DNA from: Sphaerisporangium rubeum
GTDB taxonomy: Bacteria; Actinomycetota; Actinomycetes; Streptosporangiales; Streptosporangiaceae
Length of the DNA: 64,000 nt
NCBI RefSeq assembly: GCF_014207705.1
Contig: NZ_JACHIU010000001.1
Span: forward strand, 6,626,501-6,690,500
Reading direction: 5' to 3'
The position numbers were made by a program, and so were the translations under genes. The notes under the pieces are model-generated. The model was not told where the DNA came from, did no database searches, and worked only from the letters and a program-made list of their open reading frames with translations. Below, one piece after another: positions 42,005 to 55,060 of this stretch. Position 1 is the first letter of the stretch. Every line of letters starts with the position of its first letter.

Positions 42005-42688
42005 TCAGGTCGCGAGACCCCGGCGGTAGGCGTAGACCACGGCCTGCACGCGGTCGCGCAGGTCGAGTTTGGTGAGGATGCGCGACACGTAGGTCTTGAC
42101 GGTCTCGTGGCTGATGACCAGGGTCGCGGCGATCTCGTTGTTGGACAGGCCGTCGGCGATGAGGCGCAGCACCTCGAGCTCGCGCGGCGTGAGCGGTACG
42201 TCGGCGGGGTCGCCGTCGGCGGGACGTATCCGTGCGGCGTACCTGCCGACGAGCTGCCGAGTCACCTCCGGGGCCAGCAGCGCGGCGCCGGTGGCGACGG
42301 TCCTGACGCCGTGCAGGAGCTGCGGCGCCGGCGCGTCCTTGAGCAGGAAACCGCTGGCGCCGGCGCGCAGCGCCTCGTAGACGTACTCGTCGAGGTTGAA
42401 CGTCGTCACCACGAGGACCTTCACGGGGTCGGCCACACCGGCGCCGGCGAGCAGGCGGGTCGCCTTGATGCCGTCGAGCACCGGCATCCGCACGTCCATC
42501 ACGACCACGTCGGGACGCAGCCGTCCCGCGAGCTCGACCGCGGCCTTGCCGTCCCCGCACTCCCCCACGACCTCCATGTCGGGCTGCGCGTCGATGATGG
42601 TCGCGAAACCGGTGCGGATCAGGGCCTGGTCGTCGCAGACCAGCACCCGGATCGGCACCCCGATCGGCACTCCGGTCGGCGCGGTCAC
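42005..42688 (-). CDS. NarL/LuxR-type response regulator
   Basis: A 227-residue two-component response regulator. The receiver domain has the acidic pair DD at 19-20, phospho-acceptor Asp65 in VVVMDVRMP, and a Thr/Lys pair later (VVTTF, LLKDAP). The LuxR helix-turn-helix is LTPRELEVLRLIADGLSNNE followed by SHETVKTYVSRIL. Its GTG start overlaps the kinase stop by four bases. It is the last gene of a three-gene operon with CPBP protease and kinase. Confidence 0.93.
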   Translation of the reverse strand: MTAPTGVPIGVPIRVLVCDDQALIRTGFATIIDAQPDMEVVGECGDGKAAVELAGRLRPDVVVMDVRMPVLDGIKATRLLAGAGVADPVKVLVVTTFNLDEYVYEALRAGASGFLLKDAPAPQLLHGVRTVATGAALLAPEVTRQLVGRYAARIRPADGDPADVPLTPRELEVLRLIADGLSNNEIAATLVISHETVKTYVSRILTKLDLRDRVQAVVYAYRRGLAT

Positions 42689-43839
42689 GCGGCGCTCGCC
42701 ACCGGGATGCGGGCCCGCACCACGAAGCCGCCGCCGGGCCGCCGGTCCGCGCTGAACTCGCCGCCGAGCACCTCGACCCGTTCCCGCAGCCCGATGAGAC
42801 CGCGACCGCTTCCGCCAGGTGAGGCGGCGAGCGACCCCGGGCCCTCGGTGCCGACCTCCACGGTGATCTCGGTGGCGCGGTGCCGCACGTGGACCTCGGT
42901 ACGGCTGCCGTGCGCGTACTTGAGCGCGTTCGTCAGGGCCTCCTGCACGACACGGTACGCCGTGGCCTCGGCGCCGCCGGTCGTCTCCCGTGGGCTGCCT
43001 TCCTCCGACAGCTCCACCGGCTGGCCGGCCAGACGGGTCTGCTCCACGAGCTCGCGCAACTCGCCGGTCCGCGATGTCACCGGCCCGGGGCCATGGCCGG
43101 GGTCGAGCAGGTCGAGCAGGTGACGCAGGTCAGTGATGGCTCGCCTCCCGGTGTCGGTGACGGCGGTCAGGCTCTGGTCCAGGCGCTCGGGGGCCGCGGT
43201 CAGGTAGCGCGCGGCCTCGGCCTGCACGACCATCGCCGTCACGTGGTGGGTCACGACGTCGTGCAGTTCGCGTGCGATGCGGGTGCGCTCGGCGGCGCGG
43301 GTGGCCTCGGCGACGTGGCGGCGGCGCTCGGCCTCGGCGGCCCGTGCGGTCCGCAGCCACGCGCCGGCCCCCCACGCGACCGCAAGCACCAGGTAGAACG
43401 TCGCGAACCCGGCCAGGTCCTCGGGGGACCCGAGCCGGTTGAGCGTGACCGCCAGCAGCACGTACGCCGCGGACAGGACGACCGCGACCTCGCGCCGGTG
43501 ACGTTCCAGGTGGGCCCCCGCGCTCAGCAGCGCGACGGCCAGCGCGGCGCCGGAGAACGTGTGGTACGTGAGAAGCTGGTCGGCGGCGAAACCGGCCGAC
43601 ACCAGCGCGAGACAGGCGGCGGGCCACCGGCGGCGTACGGCCAGCGGCAGGCACTCAAGCGCGACGACGGCCAAGGTCAGCGTGTCGAACGGCCGGTCCG
43701 GCAGGTCGCCGAGCTGCGTCCCCTGCTCCTGGAACGCCGGCACGAACGACAGGACGGCGAGCAGGAGCGCGACGGGGAGATCCCGGACCGTGACGTCGTA
43801 TCCCCGCCAAAGGTCCGGGACGCGCCGGAAGCCGATCAC
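42685..43839 (-). CDS. Sensor histidine kinase (HisKA_3 type)
   Basis: A 384-residue NarX/DesK-type kinase with about five or six membrane helices in the first 165 residues and no large extracellular loop, suggesting a membrane-embedded signal. His193 is in RIARELHDVVTHHVTAMVVQ. The ATPase part has EALTNALKYAHG (N box) and GRGLIGLRERVEVLGGEF. The start is GTG at 43837-43839, overlapping the CPBP stop by four bases (GTGA). Partner of the response regulator just downstream. Confidence 0.92.
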   Translation of the reverse strand: MIGFRRVPDLWRGYDVTVRDLPVALLLAVLSFVPAFQEQGTQLGDLPDRPFDTLTLAVVALECLPLAVRRRWPAACLALVSAGFAADQLLTYHTFSGAALAVALLSAGAHLERHRREVAVVLSAAYVLLAVTLNRLGSPEDLAGFATFYLVLAVAWGAGAWLRTARAAEAERRRHVAEATRAAERTRIARELHDVVTHHVTAMVVQAEAARYLTAAPERLDQSLTAVTDTGRRAITDLRHLLDLLDPGHGPGPVTSRTGELRELVEQTRLAGQPVELSEEGSPRETTGGAEATAYRVVQEALTNALKYAHGSRTEVHVRHRATEITVEVGTEGPGSLAASPGGSGRGLIGLRERVEVLGGEFSADRRPGGGFVVRARIPVASAA

Positions 43840-44672
43840 GGGACGAGGGTAGCGTCACGGCCGGTGGCGCCGGAACGGCCGCGGCGGGGGACGATGGTGC
43901 CGCGCCTGCGGGCCAGCCGCATGAACAGGGCCGTCAGCACCAGGCCGGCGATCACCGTCACCACGCTCGCCTCCGGCCCGAAGGCGCCGCCGCTCAGCGC
44001 CACCGGCCCCGACGTCACGGCGTCGAGCAGCCCGTCCGACCCGCTCTTACCCGACACGTCGGCCCCGAAGATCGCGGCCCCGCTGTAGTTCCACGCGAAG
44101 TGCAGCCCGATCGGCAGCCAGAGCGTGCGGGTGGCGGCGTACGCCGCGGCGAGCATCCAGCCGGCCTCGATGCCGATGGCGAGCGCACCCCACAGGCTGG
44201 AGTGCGGGTTGACCAGGTGCACCATGCCGAACACCAGGCCGGTCAGCACCAGCGCGACCCACGTGCCGACGCGTTCTTCGACGATGCGGAACAGCACGCC
44301 GCGGAACATCAGCTCTTCGGTCACGGCCGCCGCGGCCATGACCCCGATCAGCGCCACCGGCCCCGCCACGGACCCGAACCCGGTCACGTGGTAGCCGCCG
44401 AACGCGGCGATCAGCCCGATGACCACCGTGAACATCCCCGCACCGAGCAGCACCCCTCTGCCGAGGGCCGCCCCGGCCCCCGTCCTCGCGACCTCCACCG
44501 GCTCACGCCGCTCGGTGCGCCGCACCACCCACGCGTACGCCAGGACCGCGAGCACCGCCGTCGCGCCGCCGAGGACCAGCGCCGGCCAGGCGACCCCCCG
44601 CACCGCGCCGACCAGCTGACCCCCGATGAAGGCCACCACCGCGACGGCCCCGAGCTGCTTCAACAGCCGCAT
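43836..44672 (-). CDS. CPBP-family intramembrane protease, first gene of a two-component operon
   Basis: A 278-residue membrane protein with eight helices and CPBP motifs VTEELMFRGVLFRIVEE (EExxxR), FGMVHLVNP (FxxxH) and GLHFAWNYSG. The ATG at 44670-44672 has AAGGAG at good spacing on this strand. Its stop overlaps the kinase start by four bases, so protease, kinase and response regulator are made together. The protease may process the signal or be a target of the system. The C-terminal tail is basic (RLARRRGTIVPRRGRSG). Confidence 0.9.
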   Translation of the reverse strand: MRLLKQLGAVAVVAFIGGQLVGAVRGVAWPALVLGGATAVLAVLAYAWVVRRTERREPVEVARTGAGAALGRGVLLGAGMFTVVIGLIAAFGGYHVTGFGSVAGPVALIGVMAAAAVTEELMFRGVLFRIVEERVGTWVALVLTGLVFGMVHLVNPHSSLWGALAIGIEAGWMLAAAYAATRTLWLPIGLHFAWNYSGAAIFGADVSGKSGSDGLLDAVTSGPVALSGGAFGPEASVVTVIAGLVLTALFMRLARRRGTIVPRRGRSGATGRDATLVP

Positions 44673-45007
44673 GACGACTCCTTGTGCGTTCCCCGCGGCC
44701 GTGTGCCGCGCCGTGCCGAGAACGCTATGGATGCGAGGCACCCCTGATCGTCACCGCGCGGTGGACACCTCCGGGTAGCTCGCATGGGGGACGAGCCGGC
44801 GGGAACCCGCGACCGGAATCAGAACCGTGTCGAGAATCCACGCCGATGTTAGCGGTCACATTCAGGGTTATTCCGCTTTGCAGGAGAAGGCACGAATCGA
44901 GGGAAAGAACGAGCGGAGGTCTGTTCCCGGCAGCCCGTGGCCACCAGCATCCAGACCTCCGCCCGAGACGTCTCACCCGATCGCTGTGCCGAGCCGGATG
45001 GCCGGGA
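44673..45007. other. Intergenic region between the GH54 gene and the CPBP operon
   Basis: 335 bases without a supported gene; short open frames have no ribosome site or family resemblance. It holds the CPBP operon promoter region and an imperfect copy of the LacI-type operator at 44846-44864. Confidence 0.5.
44846..44864. promoter_or_regulatory. Imperfect copy of the LacI-type operator
   Basis: ATGTTAGCGGTCACATTCA differs at two positions from the central part of the perfect operator at 46517-46540. It lies 174 bases upstream of the CPBP start and 144 bases past the GH54 stop. Confidence 0.5.
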
Positions 45008-46477
<1,470 letters not shown>

Positions 46478-46516
46478 TCAGGAATCGTGATCGGACGGCA
46501 CAGGAACAAGGGCCCG

Positions 46517-46540
46517 GTGAATGTTAGCGCTAACATTCAC
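46517..46540. promoter_or_regulatory. Perfect 24-bp palindromic LacI-family operator
   Basis: Half-site GTGAATGTTAGC followed directly by its complement, with the central CG typical of LacI/GalR operators. It lies 52 bases before the GH54 start and about 180 bases after the LacI-type gene on the same strand. Confidence 0.88.
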
Positions 46541-46718
46541 TTTCGTCCGACACCGATTTACGGTTGGCAGTACGCGGAGTCAAATGAATGAGGGTCCCGG
46601 CGTCAAGAACGCGGATCTGATCTCTCGGACGTCCGGGTGCCCCCGGTGCGCCGCCTGGGCTGTTGTCGTGACGCGTTCCGCCCCCGGGACGCGATGCCGT
46701 GGAACTTTCACTCCGGCG

Positions 46719-47756
46719 CTAGCGTGGCGTGGCCGTGCTCGCCCGGACCACCAGCGTGGTCGCCAGCTCCACCCGGTGGTCGGCCGGTGCGCGGCCGCCG
46801 GCGGCGGCCATGACCATCTCGGCGGCGACGGCACCCATCCTGGCCAGCGGCTGCCGCACGGTCGTCATCGGAGGGTCCGCCCACTGGGCCAGCGGCAGAT
46901 CGTCGAACCCGACGACGCTGAGGTCGCCGGGGACCCGGAGCCCGCGCCGCTGCGCGGCCTGGTAGACCCCGAGGGCCTGCAGGTCGTTGGCGGCGAACAC
47001 GGCGGTCGGCGGATCCGGCAGCGCGAGCAACGCCTCCGCCTCGGTCCGGCCTCCTTCGACGTAGAGCGGCGCCGTACGCAGGAGCGCCGGATCGGCCGGG
47101 ACGCCGGCCACGTCCAGGGCCGCGCGGTGGCCGTCCACCCGGGCCCGGCAGCACATCAAGGTGTCCGGGCCGTTGACCATGGCGATCCTGCGGTGACCGA
47201 GCTCCAGCAGGTGGCGCGTGGCGGTCAGGCCGCCGTTCCAGTTGGTGGCTCCGACCGAGGGCACCCGGTGGTCGGGCTCGCCACGCGGGTCCAAGGCGAT
47301 CAGCGGGATGGACCTGCTGGCGAGCCGTACCTGCTGGCGTTCGCTGAGGTCGGCGGAAACGGCGATCACCCCCGCCGGACGCCGGGCCAGCACCTGGTCG
47401 ATCCAGCCGCCGTGCGGGGAACGCCGTCCCCGCATGTCGATGAGGGCCACGACCATGCCGCGGGCCTGGACCACCTCGTCGATGCCGCGGATGATCTCCA
47501 GGGCCCACAGGCTGTCCAGGGACTGGAAGAGGACCTCCACGACCACGCCGGCCCCCGCGGTCTCCGGCCTGCGCCAGCCGTGCTCCCTGACGAGGTCCTC
47601 GATCCGGCGCCGCGTCCCCGTCGACACCCCGGGATGACCGTTGATCACCTTGGACACGGTGGGGGGAGAGACACCCGCCAGCCTCGCGATGTGCGCCAGC
47701 GTCACGGCCTGCCGAGCGGACGGTCCCGGCGGCGGATCGTCGGGGGTACGGGTCAC
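46719..47756 (-). CDS. LacI-family transcriptional regulator
   Basis: A 345-residue LacI/GalR repressor. The DNA-binding domain is VTLAHIARLAGVSPPTVSKV plus INGHPGVSTGTRRRIEDLV (about residues 18-57). The periplasmic-binding-protein-like core has SLDSLWALEIIRGIDEVV, PLIALDPRGEP and GDLSVVGFDDLPLAQWADPP. It lies directly upstream of the arabinofuranosidase gene on the same strand and divergent from the cellulase, so it probably controls plant-polysaccharide use. The start is GTG at 47754-47756. Likely binds the palindrome at 46517-46540. Confidence 0.92.
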   Translation of the reverse strand: MTRTPDDPPPGPSARQAVTLAHIARLAGVSPPTVSKVINGHPGVSTGTRRRIEDLVREHGWRRPETAGAGVVVEVLFQSLDSLWALEIIRGIDEVVQARGMVVALIDMRGRRSPHGGWIDQVLARRPAGVIAVSADLSERQQVRLASRSIPLIALDPRGEPDHRVPSVGATNWNGGLTATRHLLELGHRRIAMVNGPDTLMCCRARVDGHRAALDVAGVPADPALLRTAPLYVEGGRTEAEALLALPDPPTAVFAANDLQALGVYQAAQRRGLRVPGDLSVVGFDDLPLAQWADPPMTTVRQPLARMGAVAAEMVMAAAGGRAPADHRVELATTLVVRASTATPR

Positions 47757-47759
47757 GCG

Positions 47760-47807
47760 AAGATTCTACGGACCACCAGGAAACGTTCGTGAAAAGTGCA
47801 GAATCTT
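47760..47807. promoter_or_regulatory. Inverted repeat in the lacI/cellulase divergent region
   Basis: AAGATTCT (47760-47767) and AGAATCTT (47800-47807) are perfect complements 32 bases apart, just upstream of the LacI-type gene. They could be paired half-sites or a looping hairpin. Confidence 0.4.
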
Positions 47808-47831
47808 ACCGTGAATCATCGCGGTTGAACT

Positions 47832-47855
47832 GCGGAAACGTCGTTCCATTTCCGC
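47832..47855. promoter_or_regulatory. Inverted repeat upstream of the cellulase gene
   Basis: GCGGAAA and TTTCCGC separated by 10 bases, about 72 bases before the GH9 start; a candidate operator distinct from the LacI palindrome. Confidence 0.4.
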
Positions 47856-47926
47856 CGGTGCTGTTCCTGTCCCGGTCCCGGGTCCACGATGGCGAACCTT
47901 GAAGCGCACAGCAGAAGGGACCCGCC

Positions 47927-50257
<2,331 letters not shown>

Positions 50258-50269
50258 GCCGGCCGCACC

Positions 50270-50304
50270 CCACGGCCTCACGGGACGACACCGTGAGGCC
50301 GTGG
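50270..50304. terminator. Strong hairpin after the cellulase gene
   Basis: Perfect 14-bp stem CCACGGCCTCACGG and complement with loop GACGACA, 12 bases after the cellulase stop and before the convergent LOG gene. Confidence 0.85.
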
Positions 50305-50409
50305 AATCACGGCGCCGGGTCTCGGACCTGGAGTCCGTCGCCGCCTCGGCCCACCCTGGCCCGCACGGAGCGCCGGATCGCCCTGGCCGGAACGATCCGA
50401 AGCACACCG

Positions 50410-51207
50410 TCAGGACTTCGCCTCTTGTTCGGCGGCGGCCTGGACGCGGGCCTCGACGACGGCCTGTTCCGCTCGGCGGCGGCCGTCCACGATGTGGCGC
50501 ACGGCTTCCTCGGGGTCGTCGGTGACGTGGAGCAGCTTGGGGTCGTGCGGCGAGATCATGCCGTTGGCCAGCAGGGTCTCGTTGATCCAGTTGATCAGGG
50601 GACGCCAGAACTCGGTGCCGATGAGGACGATGGGGAACTGGGTGACCTTGCCGGTCTGCACCAGGGTCACGGCCTCGAACAGTTCGTCGAGGGTGCCGAA
50701 GCCGCCGGGGAGGACGACGAAGGCGTCGGCGTACTTGACGAACATGGTCTTGCGGACGAAGAAATAGCGGAACTCGATGCCGAGGTCCACATAATCGTTC
50801 AGTCTCTGCTCGAAGGGGAGCTCGATGCCGAGGCCCACCGAGATGCCGCCTGCTTCGCGTGCGCCTTTGTTGGCGGCCTCCATGCAGCCGGGGCCGCCGC
50901 CGGTGATGACGGCGAAGCCGGCCTTGACGAGGGAGCGGCCGAGCTGGACGCCGAGTTCGTAGTCGGGGGTGCCGGCGGGGGTGCGGGCCGAGCCGAAGAC
51001 GGTCACGGCGGGAGGGAGCTCGGCGAGCTGGCCGAAGCCCTCGACGAACTCGGCCTGGATGCGCAGGACGCGCCAGGGGTCCATGTGGAGCCACTCGGTG
51101 GAGCCGCGTTGGTCGAGCAGGCGCGCGTCATAGGTGGACTGGGGGAGGAACTTGCCGCGGACCAGGGCGGGGCCCTGGCGGCGCTCCTCACGTGTACTTT
51201 CGGTCAT
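50410..51207 (-). CDS. LOG-family (TIGR00730) protein near dapE
   Basis: A 265-residue LOG-type protein, longer than the other LOG gene because of an N-terminal 65-residue extension (STYDARLLDQRGSTEWLHMD). Core motifs are AVTVFGSARTPAGTPDY, VITGGGPGCMEAANKGAREA and VLPGGFGTLDELFEAVT (PGGxGTxxE). The ATG at 51205-51207 is used; GTG 51216 is possible. It follows dapE and dapD on the same strand, a common actinobacterial order, but a hairpin separates it from dapE, so its transcription is likely independent. Confidence 0.92.
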   Translation of the reverse strand: MTESTREERRQGPALVRGKFLPQSTYDARLLDQRGSTEWLHMDPWRVLRIQAEFVEGFGQLAELPPAVTVFGSARTPAGTPDYELGVQLGRSLVKAGFAVITGGGPGCMEAANKGAREAGGISVGLGIELPFEQRLNDYVDLGIEFRYFFVRKTMFVKYADAFVVLPGGFGTLDELFEAVTLVQTGKVTQFPIVLIGTEFWRPLINWINETLLANGMISPHDPKLLHVTDDPEEAVRHIVDGRRRAEQAVVEARVQAAAEQEAKS

Positions 51208-51352
51208 GCCGCTCACGCTAACGGGCCGGGACGACGCGCGGGACGCCCGTAGGTTGCCCGGCCCATGAAAGAATCTTGAAAAATCCGCGAAGAACCGGGG
51301 AACCGGATCTCCGGTAGGCCACGTCTAAGTGACGAGGGTGCTGCTCGGGACT

Positions 51353-51403
51353 GAAAGTGGCTTTCCCCGCCAAATGGCCGGCGAGGAAAGCCACTTTCTT
51401 TTG
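51353..51403 (+). terminator. Hairpin with T-tract between LOG gene and dapE
   Basis: GAAAGTGGCTTTCC and its complement (51353-51366, 51385-51398) plus inner CCGCC/GGCG pairing, followed by TTTT on the plus strand. This is unusual: both neighbours are on the minus strand, on which no T-run follows. It may act in both directions. Confidence 0.7.
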
Positions 51404-51481
51404 TGCCGTCCTGCGTGGCGCCACATGAGCGATATGAGGGACACACAGCCCGTTCAGGTGGTTTTGGGCCCCCTGGACCGC

Positions 51482-52544
51482 TCAGCCGGCCAGCCAGCGC
51501 AGCATGCGCCGCTCGCAGTCCACGATCGTGTCGAGCGTCACGTACTCCCCCTGCTGGTGCGCCAGGTGCGGGTTCCCCGGGCCGTAGTTGACGGCGGGGA
51601 CGCCGAGGCGGGAGAACAGCGACACGTCGGTCCAGCCGAGCTTGGCACGGGGCTCGCCGCCGATCATCTCGGCGAAGGCCGCGGCGACCGGGTGGGTGAG
51701 GCCGGGCCTCGCGCCGGGGGCTCCGTCGGTGAACCGCACGGTGTGGCCGGCGAACAGGTCGCTGATGTGCGCCTGCGCCTCCTCCAGGGAACGGTCGGGT
51801 GCGAAGCGGTAGTTCACCGTGACCACGCACTCGTCGGGGACGACGTTCCCCGCCACCCCACCGCGTATCCCGACGGCGTTCAGGCCCTCGTGGTACGCGA
51901 GCCCGTCCACGACCGGTTCCCTCGGCCGGTAGGCGTTCAACGTCTCCAGCACCGCGGCCGCGGCGTGGACGGCGTTGACGCCGAGCCAGGACCGCGCGCT
52001 GTGCGCGCGGCGGCCGGTGGTGACGATTTCCGCGCGCAGCGTGCCCTGGCAGCCGCCTTCGATCTCGCCGTCGGTGGGCTCCATCAGCACGGCGAAGTCA
52101 CCGGCCAGCAACTCGGGCCTCGTGCGGCTCAGCCGGCCGAGGCCGTTGCGTGCGGCCTCGATCTCCTCGCACTCGTAGAACACGTACGACACGTCGCGGG
52201 CCGGCCGCTCCACCGTGGCGGCGAGCTTGAGCGCGACCGCGACGCCGCTCTTCATGTCCGAGGTGCCGCAGCCGTACAGCAGACCGTCCTCGACGCGCGA
52301 CGGCAGGTTGCCGGCGACCGGCACGGTGTCGATGTGGCCGGCGATCACGACCCGCTCGGCGTGGCCGGCCTCGGTGCGCGCCACGACCGCGTCGCCGTCC
52401 CGCACGACCGTCAGGTGGGGAAGCGGCGCGAGGGCCGCCTCGATCATGTCCGCGAGGGCCTTCTCGCCGCCGCTGACCGACTCGACGTCCACCAGGGCCG
52501 CCGTCAGGTCCCTGACGTCGGCGGACAGGTCGAGCGGCGCGGCG

Positions 52545-52552
<8 letters not shown>
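51482..52552 (-). CDS. dapE: Succinyl-diaminopimelate desuccinylase
   Basis: A 356-residue M20 metallopeptidase-fold enzyme that makes LL-diaminopimelate for lysine and peptidoglycan. Metal and catalytic motifs: VVIAGHIDTVPVAGN, GCGTSDMKSGVAVAL, YECEEIEAARNGLG and FLMEPTDGEIEGGCQG-like segment (VLMEPTDGEIEGG), with NPHLAHQQGEYV near the C terminus. The start is ATG 52550-52552. Its first codons overlap the dapD stop by eight bases, so dapD-dapE are cotranscribed. Confidence 0.95.
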
Positions 52553-53381
<829 letters not shown>

Positions 53382-53437
53382 GGAACGGGAGCTTAGTGCC
53401 GCACACACACCGCGATCGGGCCGGTAGGTTCTTGTGC

Positions 53438-54268
53438 GTGGCACGGCGTTTCTCACGAGCGGTTCTGACGATCATCGCGATAGTTGTCGTGCTCAGCGTG
53501 GCAATATTTTTCGGCATTTATCACCTTTTGAACAGAGCGAAGCCTTTCGCCCTCGGTGAGCACTGCCAGGTGACCACCGCACTCGGCACCCTCGACCTGG
53601 ACATCGAGCAGGCCCAGATCTCCGCCACCATCGCCGCGGTGGCCGCGCGCCGCAAGCTGCCGGAGCGTGCCGTGCAGATCGCGTACGTCACCGCGATCCA
53701 GGAGTCCAAGCTGCTCAACCTGACGTGGGGCGACCGCGACTCGGTCGGCGTCTTCCAGCAGCGGCCCTCGCAGGGGTGGGGCACCGTGGAGCAGCTCCAG
53801 GACCCGGTGTACGCGACGAACAAGTTCTTCTCCGCGCTGGTCAAGGTCAAGCGCTACCTGAAGCTGCCGCTGCACGACGCCGCACAGGCCGTGCAGCGCT
53901 CGGCGGACGGCTCGGCGTACGCGCAGCACGAGACCGACGCGCGCATCCTCGCCGACGCGTTCACCGGCAAGGTGCCGAAGGCCGTGCACTGCTGGTACCC
54001 GCCGCCGGACAAACCGGTCGCGTTCGAGGCGGCCAAGGCGCGCAAGGAGCTCGGCAGGGCCCTCGGCGGCGGCGCGCCGCAGAGCAACCAGATCGACGCG
54101 GCGTCCCAGCGCAGAGGCTGGCTCATCGCCGCCTGGTCGGTGGCCCACGCGCAGAAGTACGGCCTCCACCAGGTGCGCTACGCCGGCGTCTCCTGGACCG
54201 CCACCGCCGGCCACGACGGCTGGCTCGCCGACGCCAAGGCCGGCGCCGGCCAGGTCGTCATCGCCTGA
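53438..54268 (+). CDS. Membrane-anchored protein with a lysozyme/SLT-like domain
   Basis: A 276-residue protein with one N-terminal membrane helix (VLTIIAIVVVLSVAIFFGIY) and an extracytoplasmic domain. ERAVQIAYVTAIQESKLLNL and DRDSVGVFQQRPSQGWGTVE resemble the Glu-containing helix and G(L/V)FQQR turn of transglycosylase folds; the Glu in IQESK would be catalytic. NKFFSALVKVKRYLKLPLHD continues the fold. Such genes are often labelled hypothetical or heavy metal transporter, which I think is wrong. GTG 53438 follows a TAGGTT -10 box by 7 bases. It is divergent from dapD. Confidence 0.75.
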   Translation: MARRFSRAVLTIIAIVVVLSVAIFFGIYHLLNRAKPFALGEHCQVTTALGTLDLDIEQAQISATIAAVAARRKLPERAVQIAYVTAIQESKLLNLTWGDRDSVGVFQQRPSQGWGTVEQLQDPVYATNKFFSALVKVKRYLKLPLHDAAQAVQRSADGSAYAQHETDARILADAFTGKVPKAVHCWYPPPDKPVAFEAAKARKELGRALGGGAPQSNQIDAASQRRGWLIAAWSVAHAQKYGLHQVRYAGVSWTATAGHDGWLADAKAGAGQVVIA

Positions 54269-54404
54269 GTCTTCTGACGAGCCCGCGGCACCGGGCCGGA
54301 CGCCGAGGCGCCGGGCCGCGGTCAGATCGTGACGACGACCTTGCCGGGGACGGACCCGCGTACGGGCCGGCCGCCTTGACCGGCCTCGAAGTCCTGCGCG
54401 GCGG

Positions 54405-55049
54405 TCAGGTCAGGCGGTCCACCTTGATGGACCCCGGGGCCAGCGGCTGCGCGTGCGCCGCCGTCCACGCCTGGCCCTGCACGCGGTTGAAGGTCAGCAA
54501 GCGGCCGTCGCCGGCACGGTAGTCGGCGAAGTCGATGAGGCCGCGCTCGGGGTACCCCGTCGTTCCCTCGGAGCGGAACGCCGCCGTGCCGCGCTCGATG
54601 GGGAAGAACTCGACCCCCTGCATGATCAGCATGCTCTTGGCCGGCACCATGCCCTCGGTCGGCACCGGTGTCCACAAGTGGACCTCCAGGTGCGACAGCT
54701 CGCCGTGCGCGTCACCCCGCTCGCGGACCGAGAGCCACTGGTAGTGGCGCATGCCTTCCTCAAGCAGGTACTCGACCCACTGGTCACCCTGCCACGACAG
54801 GTGGAGCGCGCCGATGACCCTGGCGCGCACGCCGCGCCGGTCCACCGTGTCGCCGACCTTGATGGTGCGCGGATCGAGGTAGTCGGGGTCCACGTGGGGA
54901 GCGGCCTCGGGCTGGACCGGTTCAGCGAACGACGGAGCCGCGTCGCGAGCCGCACGGGCCCCGCGTTCGGTACGCCGCGTGCCAAGGTAGGTGCCCAGCA
55001 CGACGACCAGGATGGCTGCGCTCACGGCGAGCACGACCGCAACGGTCAT
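54405..55049 (-). CDS. DUF4178 membrane-anchored protein
   Basis: A 214-residue protein with an N-terminal membrane helix (VAVVLAVSAAILVVVLGTYL) and one DUF4178 domain: TIKVGDTVDRRGVRARVIGA, then LHLSWQGDQWVEYLLEEGMR-HYQWLSVRE. DUF4178 proteins are linked to membrane-lipid or PspA-like systems in some bacteria, but the role here is unknown. The ATG at 55047-55049 starts 12 bases after the dapC stop on the same strand, so they may be cotranscribed. The spacer 54269-54404 shows only GC-rich sequence. Confidence 0.85.
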   Translation of the reverse strand: MTVAVVLAVSAAILVVVLGTYLGTRRTERGARAARDAAPSFAEPVQPEAAPHVDPDYLDPRTIKVGDTVDRRGVRARVIGALHLSWQGDQWVEYLLEEGMRHYQWLSVRERGDAHGELSHLEVHLWTPVPTEGMVPAKSMLIMQGVEFFPIERGTAAFRSEGTTGYPERGLIDFADYRAGDGRLLTFNRVQGQAWTAAHAQPLAPGSIKVDRLT

Positions 55050-55060
55050 GCCGCGGGATA

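Noticed and set aside
43836-44741. CPBP gene extended to 44741
   Set aside because: AAGGAG just before 44672 and the first membrane helix starting there favour the shorter form.
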